Source: Symbiodinium natans (taxonomy: Eukaryota; Sar; Dinophyceae; Suessiales; Symbiodiniaceae). Taken from it: a DNA stretch of 64,000 bases. A model generated the notes under the pieces. It saw only the letters and a program-made list of their open reading frames with translations, had not been told where the DNA came from and made no database searches. The stretch spans positions 543,001 through 607,000 of the forward strand of contig CAJNDS010001546.1 in NCBI GenBank assembly GCA_905221605.1. Reading direction: 5' to 3'. The position numbers were made by a program, and so were the translations under genes. Positions within the stretch are counted from its first letter, which is position 1, and the number at the start of each line of letters is the position of its first letter. Shown in pieces: positions 24,806-36,585 of this stretch.

Positions 24806-27800
24806 CCCCTGTGACGCGTGGTAAGTTGCTCGGCCTGCAGCGCAGGCTTCGTACATGAAACTTCGCGCACTTGGTCATGAGATCTTGGGGGTGGCGGTGT
24901 CCGTCTGTCCGTCTGTCCGTCCGTCCGAAGTCGGTTTGAGAAGGCACTTTGTCAGGATCCTAGTGCGCATCAGCATTCAACCATGAATGCCCCTGCAATC
25001 CCCTGCCGCCCCGCGCCCCCCCCCCCCCCCCCGGAGACGCCCAAAAGCTGACAGAAGCCACATGAACGGTATCTGCATGCCCAAACTAGGGTTTATTGCT
25101 TCAGGGCTTTACGGGAAGTCTATATGTGGCACGCTTTCGCGTGCGGGTTGGGGTACCTGCGACCGCTCAGCGTGGTGCTATCCTAAGCGTGCTGTCATGA
25201 CACCATGAAGGGACGCAGCGATGATTCCTGGCGCAAATGGTAGTAGTTTGGGCAACGCATCCGATGAACAAGCTCCATTTTGTTTGCCTTTCTGTCTCAA
25301 TCGCGTGAAGGTCAGTGCTTCCGTGTCTTGTTCCCAATGCTGGCCATGAAGCGAACCGTGCGCGCCTGCCATCGGCCCGAATCATGCCAAGCCCTTTTGC
25401 CCGGGGGCGGGGGGAGGGCAGTGGAGAGGTGGGAAGAAGACCAGGTCCTGTCTGCTCCAGACGCCCTGTCGGCCGGAGGCCGAAGCTTAATTTCTATACA
25501 TCAATATTGTAAACGGATATATAAACATAAGTATGCGCATGTGCATAAGCAGAGGGGTGAGAGGGGGGCCTGGCTTGCAGTTTCGTGCAGGTGTGTTGTT
25601 TACAGCACCCTCTAGGTGACCCCGACCTGGGTTTCTCAGGTCTTCGGCCCGCGTGAGCCGCGAAGCCGCGCGCGCGAGGTCTTCGACCGCGCAACGTCCG
25701 GCAACCCTGTGCAGCACAGGGCTTTTGTGATTTTTGATCTTGCAGGCTCCATAGCTTGAAAAGGTTGGGCCTGGCCATGTTTCTTCCCTTTGAAAGGTTG
25801 GGGGCCTGGGCAGGAGCTGACACTTCGTTTGGGTCCGCAGAGCACAGTGGGGTGTTGAGGGGTGATGCCCAGGCGGCAAAGCGGGGTTGGCTCGTCTTGC
25901 GGAAACGTTTTGGTCTACGTGTTTGGAAAGCGCTCCGCCATTACGTAGGGCCATGCCGTAGGGCCATGCCGTAGGGCCATGCTGTAGGGCCTCACGTGCA
26001 GAAAACCCAAGTTTGGCATTGACGAATCCCATCATACAACCAAAGATCACAAAGTTGAGTGCTTGTTGCCTGCCATAGACTTGCTCTACGGCCTCAGGCC
26101 TGACACTTTCCTGCTTTCGAGGGTGGAAGCCGAGGGACCTTACAGACATAAGCCATTCATTTTCAATATGCCCCATGAAAAGGCTGTAATGGCTTCACAC
26201 AGTAGGGGGGACCTCATCGGAAGCCCATGAAATGTTCCATCTCAGCAGGTAGCCTGGAGGTTGACAAAGCTCAAGCGCCAACGCCCTTGCAAAATCACAC
26301 GCTTCTTGCGACCGAAATGCTACCCACCTCGAACCTACACAGCGCCCAGCACGGAGCCGCCAAAGCTGCCCTTGACACACTAGCCATGCTCCACGGAAAA
26401 CCTTAGCCGCCCAGCGGAGCCAAAAGGTTGGACGTAGTGGTGCGGCCAAAGACAGGCATTCCGGGTCCTGCCTGGAGCTTATGGAGGCTTTCGGGAAGCT
26501 CGGGTCTGGAGCGTTTAGGGTCTGGGTTCTGGGGGGGGGGGGGGGGGGTGCAGGCAAGGCAATGAACAAACGCTGCTAATTTTTTTTTAAGCTGCCAGAC
26601 TAGATTCATAAGTGCTTAGCCCAAGGTTGGAGAACACACGCCGAACCGAAAAAGCACAAAGCCATACTCTCAACAAACCATGCAGTTTTTTACAGCACAA
26701 CAGGACCCCGAAAAAGTCACCAAGAGCACGTGTTCCCCATCTATAATTGCTTTGTCATGAAGGCCGGGGGAGCCGACCTCTTTTCCGGAGCCTCTTCCTC
26801 TTCCTTGACCTAGGTTTCAATGCTGCAAAAATCGGCAGGGTATCATGTGCATCATGTACCAGGCTTTTTTGGTGAGTCAACTTTCTTGAGTACCTCAACA
26901 AGAGGGTCTTTCGTTGTTTTGCTAAGGTTTTCTTCTTGTGAATGAATCTTAGCCTCCTACTTGAGGACGACGACGTTCGAATGTTGAGATGGTCTCACGG
27001 ATCGTTGAGCTGAACCCTCGACTCGAGGGGGCCAAGGGAGAGTGCCAACGTGCTAAGATACGGGGCGGCGGGGCGAAACATGGCGCAAACATGGAGCACC
27101 CACGCGCCCCAAGCGCGCCAAGGCCGAACGGCAGCTGGAGGCACACTTAGCGCGTCAGTTGGACTATGTCGGGGAGCCTACCGAGCCTCATCAGCTCAAC
27201 GGCTCTGCCTCGCTTGCAGCGCGTGGTGTGTCGTGCTTGAGGGTCTCAGCCTTGCGCACAGTTTAGATGACAAGGGATCCAAAAACCAGGGTAGGGTTCG
27301 GAACCCCCACGGGATTTTGGACTCAGAGTTATGTGGCCCTCGTATCAGGAGCTCTGCAAAGTCGTGTGGCGGTTCGTTGGAGTAGGATCTATCCATAGAT
27401 TGAAATGTATCACCCGCTTCGCATGTGAGGTGCCGTCGTTCCCGCATTCAAAAGAGCAAATCTCGCTCACCTGCCAGCTAAAACGGGTGGCTCGGGATTC
27501 GGGCATTTGAGACGTTTCATGTCCCCCCCTTTCCCCCAACCACCCCCCCCCACCCGCCCCCCGCTCCCCCGCCCCGCCCCCCCCCCGCCCCCCACAAAAA
27601 GCTCGCCGACTCTAAGCCTCCAAGCGCTTAAGCTTCACGTTCGACAGCGACCTGCACCGCTGAGGTTGTGGTTCACACCGACTACCCGCGGACCCAGTCC
27701 AGAGCTTATTGAGCAGCTTGAAGGGCTGAGGCTTCGGCTTGTGGGTGTACTCCTTAGCATTCGTCAGCTCGTTAGTACTCGTTTTTCAGCTTGTAAAGGA

Positions 27801-30150
27801 TAGGGTCCAGGACAACCCTTGGCTTTCCTTTCGGATCTTCATCATCTTCTGTTGTCGTTGGCTCGGTTGTCAGTGTGTCCAGACTCATGTAGAATTAAAT
27901 CTAGATCGATGTGCAAACATGAAAACAGAAGCAATAATCATCCAAAGACCCGAAAGGAACTTACAGTTGTATTTTGGAGACTTCAGGAGCTCTGTCGACG
28001 TGTCTTTCTCGTCTGAGGGGATGGTGGACTCCACAAGCTTTTCAAGGTCTGTGTCGTGGCACGAGTCACGAGCTTTTGGAAGCCACCGCAAAGATGTTCT
28101 CAGGATCTCTGTGGTGGTGCAAGTTGCCTGCAGCGATGGCGCAACAGCCGCGGCCGCTGCCCAGCTGAATCGTGTGCGGTGCGGAGGGCATGTCTATCAC
28201 AGGATCCGAATGTTCAACAGGAAGCGGTAAGGAAGTGCTCCACGTCTCCACCCCCACCGAGAGCCTAGGCCTAAGCCTTCTCAACCCAAATCTACAATCC
28301 TCCACAGCCTGCCCAAACTTGGGACTACTCACAACACTGCCCAAACAGGGTCGAGATGTAATCATGAGGATCCCTTTGAGAAACATTGTGGTGAATCCAG
28401 AGTGGAAGCTGAAGGGTCGAAAAAGATGAAAAAGCCAGGGCCGAAGGCCTTTATCTTGGATTGGGGGGGGGGAGGGAGGGTTTAGGGCTGACAGCTAAAA
28501 TAGGATAAAGTGCCTCAACCCGACCTTGGGAGACTCGGAAGTGCAGGCGAACTATCGTGTGCATACATTGGTTACATTGCTGAGTGCTCTCCTTGCGTAT
28601 TCCCAACCACCCACCCACACACACACACACACTCCAAAAGATCTTCCACAAAACGGGAGACTCAGTGAAAGGCTGGGAACGCGGCGTTCTTGGCCTTATT
28701 GGATGCAGGCACCGATAAGACACAATAATGAGAGGATTGCTTGCTGGCGGCTTCTATGTGCGAGTCCAACAGCTTGTTTTTGGAGTTGGTGTTCTCAGGT
28801 TCCCATTTCAGATCTTGCCCCGCCGAAAAACCTAAGCACATCTAAGCCAAAACGTTTCTGGAGGCGTGGCCATGCGCGCCACCGCTCTCAGCGTGAGCGT
28901 TGCAGTGCGGGGCAGCACAGCTGCCACACTGCTGCTGGACCCCACCGAGGCACGGCATCGCGAGGAGCAAAGAACTCAAGATTCTGGTTCTTGTTGAGGT
29001 CTTCGCTCAACTTAGGGCAGTGTGCGAATCGGCTGGTGCGCCAATCCGCCGTGTCAGTGCATGAATAACAGTGCGGGAATCAGACTGTGTGCGAATCCGC
29101 GGGTTGGAGTGCGCGAGTCCGCGCTTCAATACGCGAATCCGGTCCGTCTGATGCACGAATTCGGCCCTTCCAGTACGCACTCCTGGGCAGAGTGCCACTT
29201 CCTCCGTACTTTTCGCCCTGTACCCAACAAGACCGCTGAGCTAGATTCGCTGGAGCCCTCTCTGTGCCTTCACTTCTCTGGGGTAGGTGGAGGAATCCAC
29301 AAGTGACGCGATGATGACGCTGGCTGTTGACGGCAGCCCCGGCCTCGAAGTGCCTCCCTCCCCGCCCCCCTTTCCCGCCCCCCCCCCCACCGCCCCACCC
29401 CCCAAATGCCCTAGGTGCATAGGCATGCAAGCTCGCATTTTGCTGAGGGCTTTCGTGCATCTTAAAATATCTTATGATTTAGTGGGCGAAGAAGGTTGGT
29501 GGGATCTTGGGATGCTGTTGGAGCTCAATCGTGTTTCAAATGGCGAGGGGGGTACGAACATTGAGATCCCTGTGTAGGCTTCAAAGTTAGCCGAACCTGC
29601 AGAGCGAGCGCATGCGAGCGCAGCTCTTCCGAGGCCGAGGCCACATGGTCTCTTGTATCTCAAGCCGGGGCTCCAAGCAGAGGGTTTTCTGGAGGCTTTC
29701 TGAAGTTTTTTTCTGGAGGTTTTGGAGGATTTGAGGAAGAGAAGTGGCAAATTTGGCCTTGGCTTTTAGGAGCGGTGCCCTCGCCTCGGAACAAGCCGTT
29801 CTGCCTTGTGCACAAGTCTTACTTCAATCGCTTGTCAAGTTGTTGAGGGTCGGCCTTGTCCGACCCATCTCCAGTTGTTCAGCCTCCATTCTGTGTGAGT
29901 GTGTGAAGCCAACTTCCGGGTTTTGATGCAAGGAAATTCGTCAATTGAAATAACGATTGCCAGTGCATTCTTCTGCCTCCCGGGCTCATACTTTTAGAGG
30001 TCCTTGTACTGCCACGCTTGTAAAGGTCTGCGTGTTGTATATAGATGTAGCAACTGATGATATGAAGCATATTGAGGTGCCATTTTGGTAGGAAGCTACA
30101 TAACCAAGTTCTATCCTAGAAAAGGGACGTAACCCAGATAAAACGCAGGC
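24806..30150. other. unique DNA with scattered simple repeats, no supported gene
   Basis: Simple repeats: GTCC/GTCT at 24898-24928, C17 at 25016-25032, a 13 bp unit at 25944-25991, G18 at 26531-26548, C-rich DNA at 27540-27595, CA at 28609-28632 and C-rich DNA at 29357-29402. The longest open + stretch, 27739-28230 (163 codons), has no recognisable motif, and its antisense is equally protein-like. Confidence 0.35.
25944..25991. repeat. 13 bp minisatellite, CCGTAGGGCCATG
   Basis: Nearly four units. Confidence 0.88.
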
Positions 30151-30480
30151 CCGCAGTGCGTCTCTCTGAAATTAAAAGTTATGAGAATGAACTAGTTTGA
30201 TCAAATTTAATGACTGTTTGGTTACTTTTTTAAGCATTTTTAAGTAGAATAGGCAATAACTTTACTTGATTGAATTGAGGAACATTTGTTTCAATTATTT
30301 AACACTAACGAAGCCTAACCAAAAGTAATTTATTGTCATGGTTTTTTGAGTTTTTTGTTAATTCTACTTAATGTTGAATTTTCATGAATTTAAAGAATTG
30401 GAAGTACTTTTAATTACTGTTAACCAGACGTTACTACTCTTCATCTTTCTGAATTAATTTGTCATCGATTCGAGTCACTT
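30150..30480. other. AT-rich island
   Basis: About 330 bases rich in A and T without simple repetition. TAAGTAGAAT (near 30242) and ATTCTACTTA (near 30361) form a 10 bp inverted repeat. No coding signal. It ends where GC-rich repeats begin. Confidence 0.5.
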
Positions 30481-30540
30481 TTACTTGTTCTAAATATGTT
30501 AGTTCCCCACATCACACTGCGGGGTTTTTGTTTTTAGGAG

Positions 30541-31069
30541 CCGCACTCGCGCCCGCCCGCCGCCGCCACCGCCGCCCTGCCGCCAGGCCCGCCGCGCCCA
30601 GCCCCGCCCGCCGCCCGCCCGCCCGCCCGCGCACGCTTTTAGGGCCAGCCCCTCCTCCCCTTTACAATTCTCCTTTGGTAGTACAAACGTAGTACTTCCA
30701 TGTGCCTCTGCGGTTGTACGCGCTCGCGCTTTTGGGGCCCTTTTCCCCCTTCCCCTTGAAAATCGTTCTTTTGTAGCACAAAAGTAGTACTTCTATCCGT
30801 TGGACTAGCTCGCTGACATCGTGATAGTGACGTCTCCGAGGGCTCATGCTCACGCGAAGCAGGCGATGAGGACGCAGTGGGGTTTGGTTTTCGAGGCCGC
30901 ACTCCGCCCCGCCTGCCCCGCCCCCCACCCGCCGCGCCGCCCGCCCTGCCCACCGCGCCGCCCGCCCTGCCCGCCCTGCGCCCGCCGTGTGCTGTTAGGG
31001 CTTCCCCACCCGGCCCCCTTCAAAATTGTCCTTTTGTAGTACAAACGTAATACTTCTATGTGCCTCTGC
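30541..31069. repeat. degenerate GC-rich / GTAGTAC repeat family, three copies
   Basis: CGCC/GCCC-rich blocks (30541-30640, 30900-30990) lead into a shared tail: TTGGTAGTACAAACGTAGTA at 30674, TTGTAGCACAAAAGTAGTAC at 30771, and TTGTAGTACAAACGTAATAC at 31034. Copies 1 and 3 continue into ATGTGCCTCTGC. Copy 3 is interrupted right after that word by a MITE. Confidence 0.8.
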
Positions 31070-31204
31070 TTAGGGACCCAAAAATAACATAAGCATAATG
31101 AGCATTTTACAGAGATATCCCTACCTTATTGGGCTTCACTATAAGGGGGTTGATAAGGGATATCCCTATCCTAATTTTTGCTTATGTGTTTTTTTGGGGC
31201 CCTA
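31070..31204. mobile_element. MITE, 135 bp, with terminal inverted repeats and 5 bp target duplication
   Basis: The left end TAGGGACCCAAAAATAACAT and on pairs with the right end. Read inverted, the right end begins TAGGGCCCCAAAAAAACACA and both then share CATAAGCA, giving about 25 bp with few changes. Sub-terminal GATATCCC words are also inverted. TCTGC stands on both sides (31065-31069 and 31205-31209) as a target duplication. The same flank without the insert is present at about 30702-30727. It codes for nothing, so it must be mobilised by a transposase elsewhere. Confidence 0.8.
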
Positions 31205-31209
31205 TCTGC

Positions 31210-33295
31210 GGTTCTGCACGCGCTCTATTAGGGCTTGTACATGCCTCAACTTGCATACTTAGCGTAGTAGAAATGCTTTTTTAAAGTGGCTGCTTTACTA
31301 TTTATGCCAGTGCAGGAACATGCACACGCGACAGAATCGGGAGCAAAGTGGCGCACATTCGTTGGAACTCCGCAAACAGTTGACACACTGAGGGATTGAT
31401 ACAGTCTGGTACATCTGGCTCGGCTTCAGTTTAATGCTTCGGGTGTTATTCGCTGCATGTCCGCAGTCAGCGCATTCTCGTATAGCCCGGCAGTCTTCAA
31501 GTGCATCGCAATACACGTCCTTTTTCAGTAGCTGCATCAGAAGAACATGTGATGGCTCACGCCGGCGTAGATTTCATGTGTCCATAAAATCCTGGTTTGT
31601 TAGTTGTGAATGTTGCGTCCTTTGGCAGTTCCCCCGGGCCAAAGTATGTAAGAGTGTATGTAAGAGCATATGCAGCGATTATGCAGCAGCCAGATGCAAG
31701 ATGCATCCAAGAATTCTCAGGTGGCACCCCAATGGATGCTGTGACCTGGGTGTGGATCCCTGCCTGATCGCTTGGGGGTGGTGGGATCCTTTATTTAGTC
31801 AAGTCTCCCCAGTGTCGTAAGAGTATTTCGCCTGGGGCGGCACGCTGAAGAGGGTGGAATGTTGGAGGGCTGAAGAGTCGGGTGTCGCCAGAGCTTGAGT
31901 CGAGGGCATTGAGATCCAAGGCATGATTTCCCGAAGCCGCTTCAAGTTGAGGTGTTTGGGCGTCCAAACGCACAAACGCAAGCCTCAAGAGAGGTCTGAT
32001 TGAACTAGTTTAAGAAATGGTTCCTGGCCCCCAGTCCACACCAACACGCACTCAAATTCAGAAACCCCAACTTTCCAGGGACGAGGGGAGGGGATCCCAA
32101 CCGGAGGCCAGCTGCGTGGAAGCAGGCACCAAGTCCTGCAAGGTGCTCGAGGCAGCTTGCAGTCCAAGTTTTTGGCACGCGCTGGGATAACCGGCTTTGA
32201 ATTTGGGGGGGCGGGGGGGGGGGCATTGAGAACTATGTAGTTCGGTTCAAGGTCAGCGAAGAGTTGCATGTGGGAGTTCAGGATGGAAAGCGGTTCAAGC
32301 AGTGTCGGGTTACTGTACTATTTTGGAGTTGCACAATTGTGCAGTGTAGGATCGACCCACAGTCACAGCTTGACATGTGCCGCCGAAGTTTCTCTCTAGA
32401 GTTCGCAACGGACTCTGAATTGAACACCCGATTGCTCGACTAGCTCAAGGTCGCAAGTTGCTTCCCTTGCAGGCGTGTCTCGGAGTGTCTAGTTTGCCTC
32501 ACTCTCAGCTGCCAGGCGTTCATCCGCATGAGCCTGCAGAAGCGGTTAGAGACCTTCCTGAAACCGGGCTGAGCCTGCTGAGCGTGCTGAGCGCGCTGAT
32601 CGCACATGTTTGGGTTCCGGGCCAAGGCTGCAGGGTGCACTCCATAGTACACTTATGCTGCACTTATGGTGCATGTGGGGAGGCTTTCTGAGTATCTTAG
32701 AAAAAGAATATCTAGCTGTCTTAGCAGCTTAGCGCTGGAAGTGTAGGTCGGGCTTGGGTGGGGCAGGTTCCAGTAGTTGTCACTTGGTCATTCACCTCTT
32801 AGGCTTTGAGGTTTGAACGCGATGCGTTTCCATGCGTTGCCTGACTTTCCAGGCAGGAGCTTCGTGGAAAAACTGCCCGATCCGCACATTCCTTGTATGT
32901 GAGTCGACCCTCGGATGTCTTAGTTTTGACAAAGGCCTCCTTCAGTGCTACAACGAAGCGGGGGCCAGTCACTACTTTGTTCTTGCCCATGTTGAGCAGT
33001 TCATCGCTCGTCACGTTTTTGTCGCTGTTTACTCTGCATTCTTATTCGACCATGGGACCGCAGTTTTCTCGTACATGGCAGCGTGCCTGAAGCTTTGTAC
33101 TTCTGCAGCCTTTGTTGCCATCAGACAGGTATCGTTCCAAATGCACACTACGATCCCGCATCTGACAGCTTCCCTTCAAAGCAATCGGAGATCTCCCCAC
33201 CTCTGGAAAGCGATGGAGTCACTAGATTTGGCTAGTTTAAGCCAGCACGGCGGGACGTTGAATTCTATCCAGTAAAGAAGCCGCGCTTTCACATC
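31210..33295. other. no firmly supported gene; one open region
   Basis: 32832-33275 is open for 147 codons on +, and the exact antisense frame is also open and protein-like for 71 codons (TGPRFVVALKEAFVKTKTSE on -). One of the two may be an exon. I cannot decide the strand. A G-rich run lies at 32203-32223. Confidence 0.25.
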
Positions 33296-33319
33296 TCAGC
33301 CCAACCTAGGGCACATAGC

Positions 33320-33532
33320 ATGAAGCAGGCAACGTTCTTGAGCTGGGAGATCCAAACAGATGCCTCGAGCCTTTCATGCGCCGAGATCCTTAGAGGCCAT
33401 CGAGTTTTTCATCTCCCTGGTGCCCTTGCAGCCCTAGGGTTCACACGCAGTCAAGCTTCGGAGCTCCCAAAGGCCCCCGAAGGTGAGATCCGAAGCGCCC
33501 CGATCTTTTTGTACCAGCCCAAAGAAGCCTAA
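33320..33532 (+). CDS. small single-exon ORF with upstream splice acceptor
   Basis: A 70-residue frame runs from ATG at 33320 to TAA. CTTTCACATCTCAG ends at 33299, leaving a 20 base leader, which would suit spliced-leader trans-splicing. The C-terminal part reads ELPKAPEGEIRSAPIFLYQP. No family recognised. A short ORF in this base composition can arise by chance. Confidence 0.28.
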   Translation: MKQATFLSWEIQTDASSLSCAEILRGHRVFHLPGALAALGFTRSQASELPKAPEGEIRSAPIFLYQPKEA

Positions 33533-35187
33533 TGTCTGAGGGAGTGATCGCCTGCATCGCAAAGTAGGCCAGACTGGCCACTGTGGCTGTGCTGGCGATC
33601 TCAGCCTTGTCTCTGCACTTCGGCTGCTTTACTTAGAGTGTCCAGTGAGTGTCCTTCAACTGTGCTGTGAGTTCAGCAAAACAACTCAGTTTTGGCTCAG
33701 TTGAGATCGAAGTAGTTGGGGCAAAAATGTTGATAGAAGTTGTTGGAAGATGGAGATTGTTCAAGCCAGGGGTTCAAAGCTCAGATGGTACCGTGGAACC
33801 GAAATGAACTCGAGAACGCGGTGTCCTTTCTGTCCTATCTCCTCCCGTGTCCCGTGTTGAAGATGGGTTCCCCGCTCCTTTGTCATTGACCTGGACGTAA
33901 ACGCCGACTCGAGTATGATGAGACCCCAGAAATCGATTGAGTTTCGTTGGGTCGGTTTTTTCTTTTGGTGGGGGGGAGTGGCTTCCGTGTGGGAGCCTCT
34001 CAGGATTTGGTATCTTTTCCGGGACGCCGAGGAGGAGGAAGGACCCAATCCGGTCTCTCGCCTGGTTTTGAGCGACACGTGGGACTCAACGTCTTCCGAG
34101 ATGGCAGCTCTAGCGACACGTTGGTGTTGTAGGGACGAACATGACGAGCGTACTGGCAAGGAATGCCACACGGTGAGACAATTGCCAATAGCTAAACTCA
34201 GGTATTGTTCTTAGATGCCGGAGCATCCCTTACGAGAGCAAAAACAATGCTAGCGCTGACATCGCCAACAACTCGTGCTGCGATACATGCCGTCTCTTGC
34301 GCTCAGGCCCTGCCCGGCGGGCTACGACAGTTCGTGCCCACGGAAGACTGGCAGGAGGCGCAGCGGGCAGAAATGTGTGTCGTAGTGACATTGTGGTGTA
34401 AGATGTGGTATTTGTGCTTCAGTTCAGTTCGGGTAAGAATGGATTGTTGACAAACCCGATGACCATCCGACGGACCCTCCCAAGCCACCCCCGCCCCCCA
34501 CCCCCCCCAACCCAACAGGAAAAGCAAAGTGCTCCACAACATTGCTGCCCCAAACATATTCCTGCAAAGGTTCCCCCTGGCTATGCTTGCCCACCTGGTC
34601 TTGAGACACTCGGCTGGAGGGCAAAGGGCAGGTTCAAGAGTTGCTCGGAAGCGGATGAAGAGTATGCAGTTCGGAAATTCGCCCTATTCAGGCAACCATG
34701 ATTCAGGAAACTGCCGCATGCAGAACTAGGCTCAGGAAGCTAGCCCGGTTCAGGATGCTGCGGTTCCACAAACTATGTGATTCAGGAGGGCAGCTGACTC
34801 AGGAAACTGCGGGCTCCGAGAACCGGGGGGGGGGGGGGGGGGGGGAAAAATCAAGTGCCAGTTTCCCGAAGCCACGTTTCTCAGAAACCCACATCACGTT
34901 CTCCCAGTTCTAAGTCCATCCAATTTGAGCGCATCGGATGACCCCTTGAGTTTGTGTGCGAGCTTGTAGGACTTGGGCTTCAGGGCTTCGACAGGATGGG
35001 TGGGGGCTGGGAGAATTTGAAAGCTGATTGGGTTGAGAAGAGGTCCGGTCATCCGCCGTTTCTTCTGGGTTTGGGGGGGGGCCTCTGAGTGTCCGGAGAT
35101 GTCCTGAGTGTCCCAGTCCACCAAAAAGACGAAATGAAAAGAGGCTTCTGAGGCCTCTGAAGCTCAGCATGCGAACTTGGGGGGAGG
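33533..35187. other. no gene seen
   Basis: Unique DNA with a G20-type run at 34827-34845. TTTTGGCTCA at about 33692 matches ten bases of the spliced leader but is not followed by AG. Confidence 0.3.
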
Positions 35188-35622
35188 TTGAGGCCTCTTG
35201 GATGTAGAAATGAAGGTCGCGACTCTGATTGCATTCTGATTTCGTGTCTCGCTGACATCTACAGAGATTCATACGATTCTATATATGATGTGCTCAAGCT
35301 GAAGAGTCCCATGCAAGGCATGTCCTCACGATTCCTCACGCACCCCACAACCACCTCGTCTCTTCGTGCCGACAAGGTACCGCATGGACCTCTCTACAGA
35401 GCGGAGCTTCGCACGACTGCCTGCAAAAGACCGTTGCACAGGGAGAAGGCAGCCTTGGGCCGAGTAAAGACCACCTCTGCTTCCTCACCTGCACCAGGTC
35501 CGAACCAGTCCCGGCGGCCCTATGGTTCGCTTGTGGTTACTCCGCAGTGTGGGCATTCCGTGCTGCTTCAGTTTCCTGTTCTTCGTGCCTTCGTTTGGGC
35601 CCTACGGATAAAGATCGGATAA
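35188..35622 (+). CDS. candidate exon inside a 144-codon open stretch
   Basis: The most convincing part is 35265-35376: acceptor CATCTACAG, then a stretch including DSYDSIYDVLKLKSPMQGMS, ending GCCGACAAG before donor GTACCG. The rest of the open frame is Pro/Arg-rich and less gene-like. Function unknown. Confidence 0.28.
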   Translation: MRPLGCRNEGRDSDCILISCLADIYRDSYDSIYDVLKLKSPMQGMSSRFLTHPTTTSSLRADKVPHGPLYRAELRTTACKRPLHREKAALGRVKTTSASSPAPGPNQSRRPYGSLVVTPQCGHSVLLQFPVLRAFVWALRIKIG

Positions 35623-35920
35623 TGGAGTGCTGGCGCTTACTGCCCTGTTGCTGCACATGGTCAACAGGACGGCCAGGGGAGGATCTCCCGGCCACAATCC
35701 TGGAGTTGCCTGTCAGGTCTCGTGTGGTTTCGCTCAGGTCAGGTCGTGGGTAGACACGACTACCAAAGCAATACATCATGATGTGGTGTACCTTGAAGTG
35801 GAGCACGTGGTGCCCATACAGAACACATGCAGTGGGTTGCAAGCCTCGGTACTCTCTGAAACCTAAGCCCTGGACATGTCCGGCTTCTGGATCACACCAT
35901 CGAAGAACACATAAGAAGTA

Positions 35921-36061
35921 TGTTGGTAAATAAGATTTGACAAGCAAACTTCTCACGAAAGCTAGCTCCTTCGGAGCTTGCGGGAGTTCTTGTTTACCAA
36001 TTTGTTGTTGGGACACAAAGCACTCAAGGGCCTTAATCTCCGATATATCGGAGGTTTAAGG
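35921..36061. repeat. two adjacent hairpins
   Basis: Hairpin 1: TTGGTAAA at about 35921 pairs with TTTACCAA at about 35994-36001, with an inner stem AGCTCC-TTC-GGAGCT. Hairpin 2: 36031-36061, a palindromic CTCCGATATATCGGAG core flanked by CCTTAA and TTAAGG. They precede G-rich runs. Confidence 0.75.
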
Positions 36062-36065
36062 TGCC

Positions 36066-36152
36066 GGGGGGGGGGGGGGGGGGGGGGGAGGGGCACCCCT
36101 CTTTGGGGAGACATGCAAGGAATCTTATCGTAGAGAGGGGGGGGGGGGGGCC
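36066..36152. repeat. two poly-G runs
   Basis: A run of more than 20 G (about 36066-36088) and a second of about 14 (about 36137-36150) lie either side of unique DNA. Confidence 0.9.
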
Positions 36153-36467
36153 CTCCCCCCCTCCCCTTAGGTCTCCCATTGTTAACCAATATATCTGGCG
36201 ATTTTTGCTATCGCTGTTGTCTCCTACATGAGCTTGCGTCGTTTGATCTCAGAACTGCAGAACCGGTTCGCATGACAGCAAGCAAGCGAAGGCTGTACTA
36301 GACTCTAGACGAGCCTGCTGTGTGAGAAGTCGGAAGATGTTTTTCTATGTATGAACTCTGCCGCTCGAGCTTTGATGGGAGAAGAAAAAGCGACACTGTC
36401 TGCTGTGCCCTGGCTTTCGTTCGCCCTGCTCTCAAGTTAATATGGCTGATAAATGTAAATACATAAA

Positions 36468-36585
36468 TAAAAGAACAAATAAACTAATAAATAAATATAT
36501 ACATATATAATATGTATATATATATATATATATAGATATGTATATATGTATATAGACCATATACATATATGTATGTATAAGCTGC
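36468..36585. repeat. AT-rich microsatellite
   Basis: ATAAATAAAT-type words run into TATA and TATG repeats. Confidence 0.92.
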
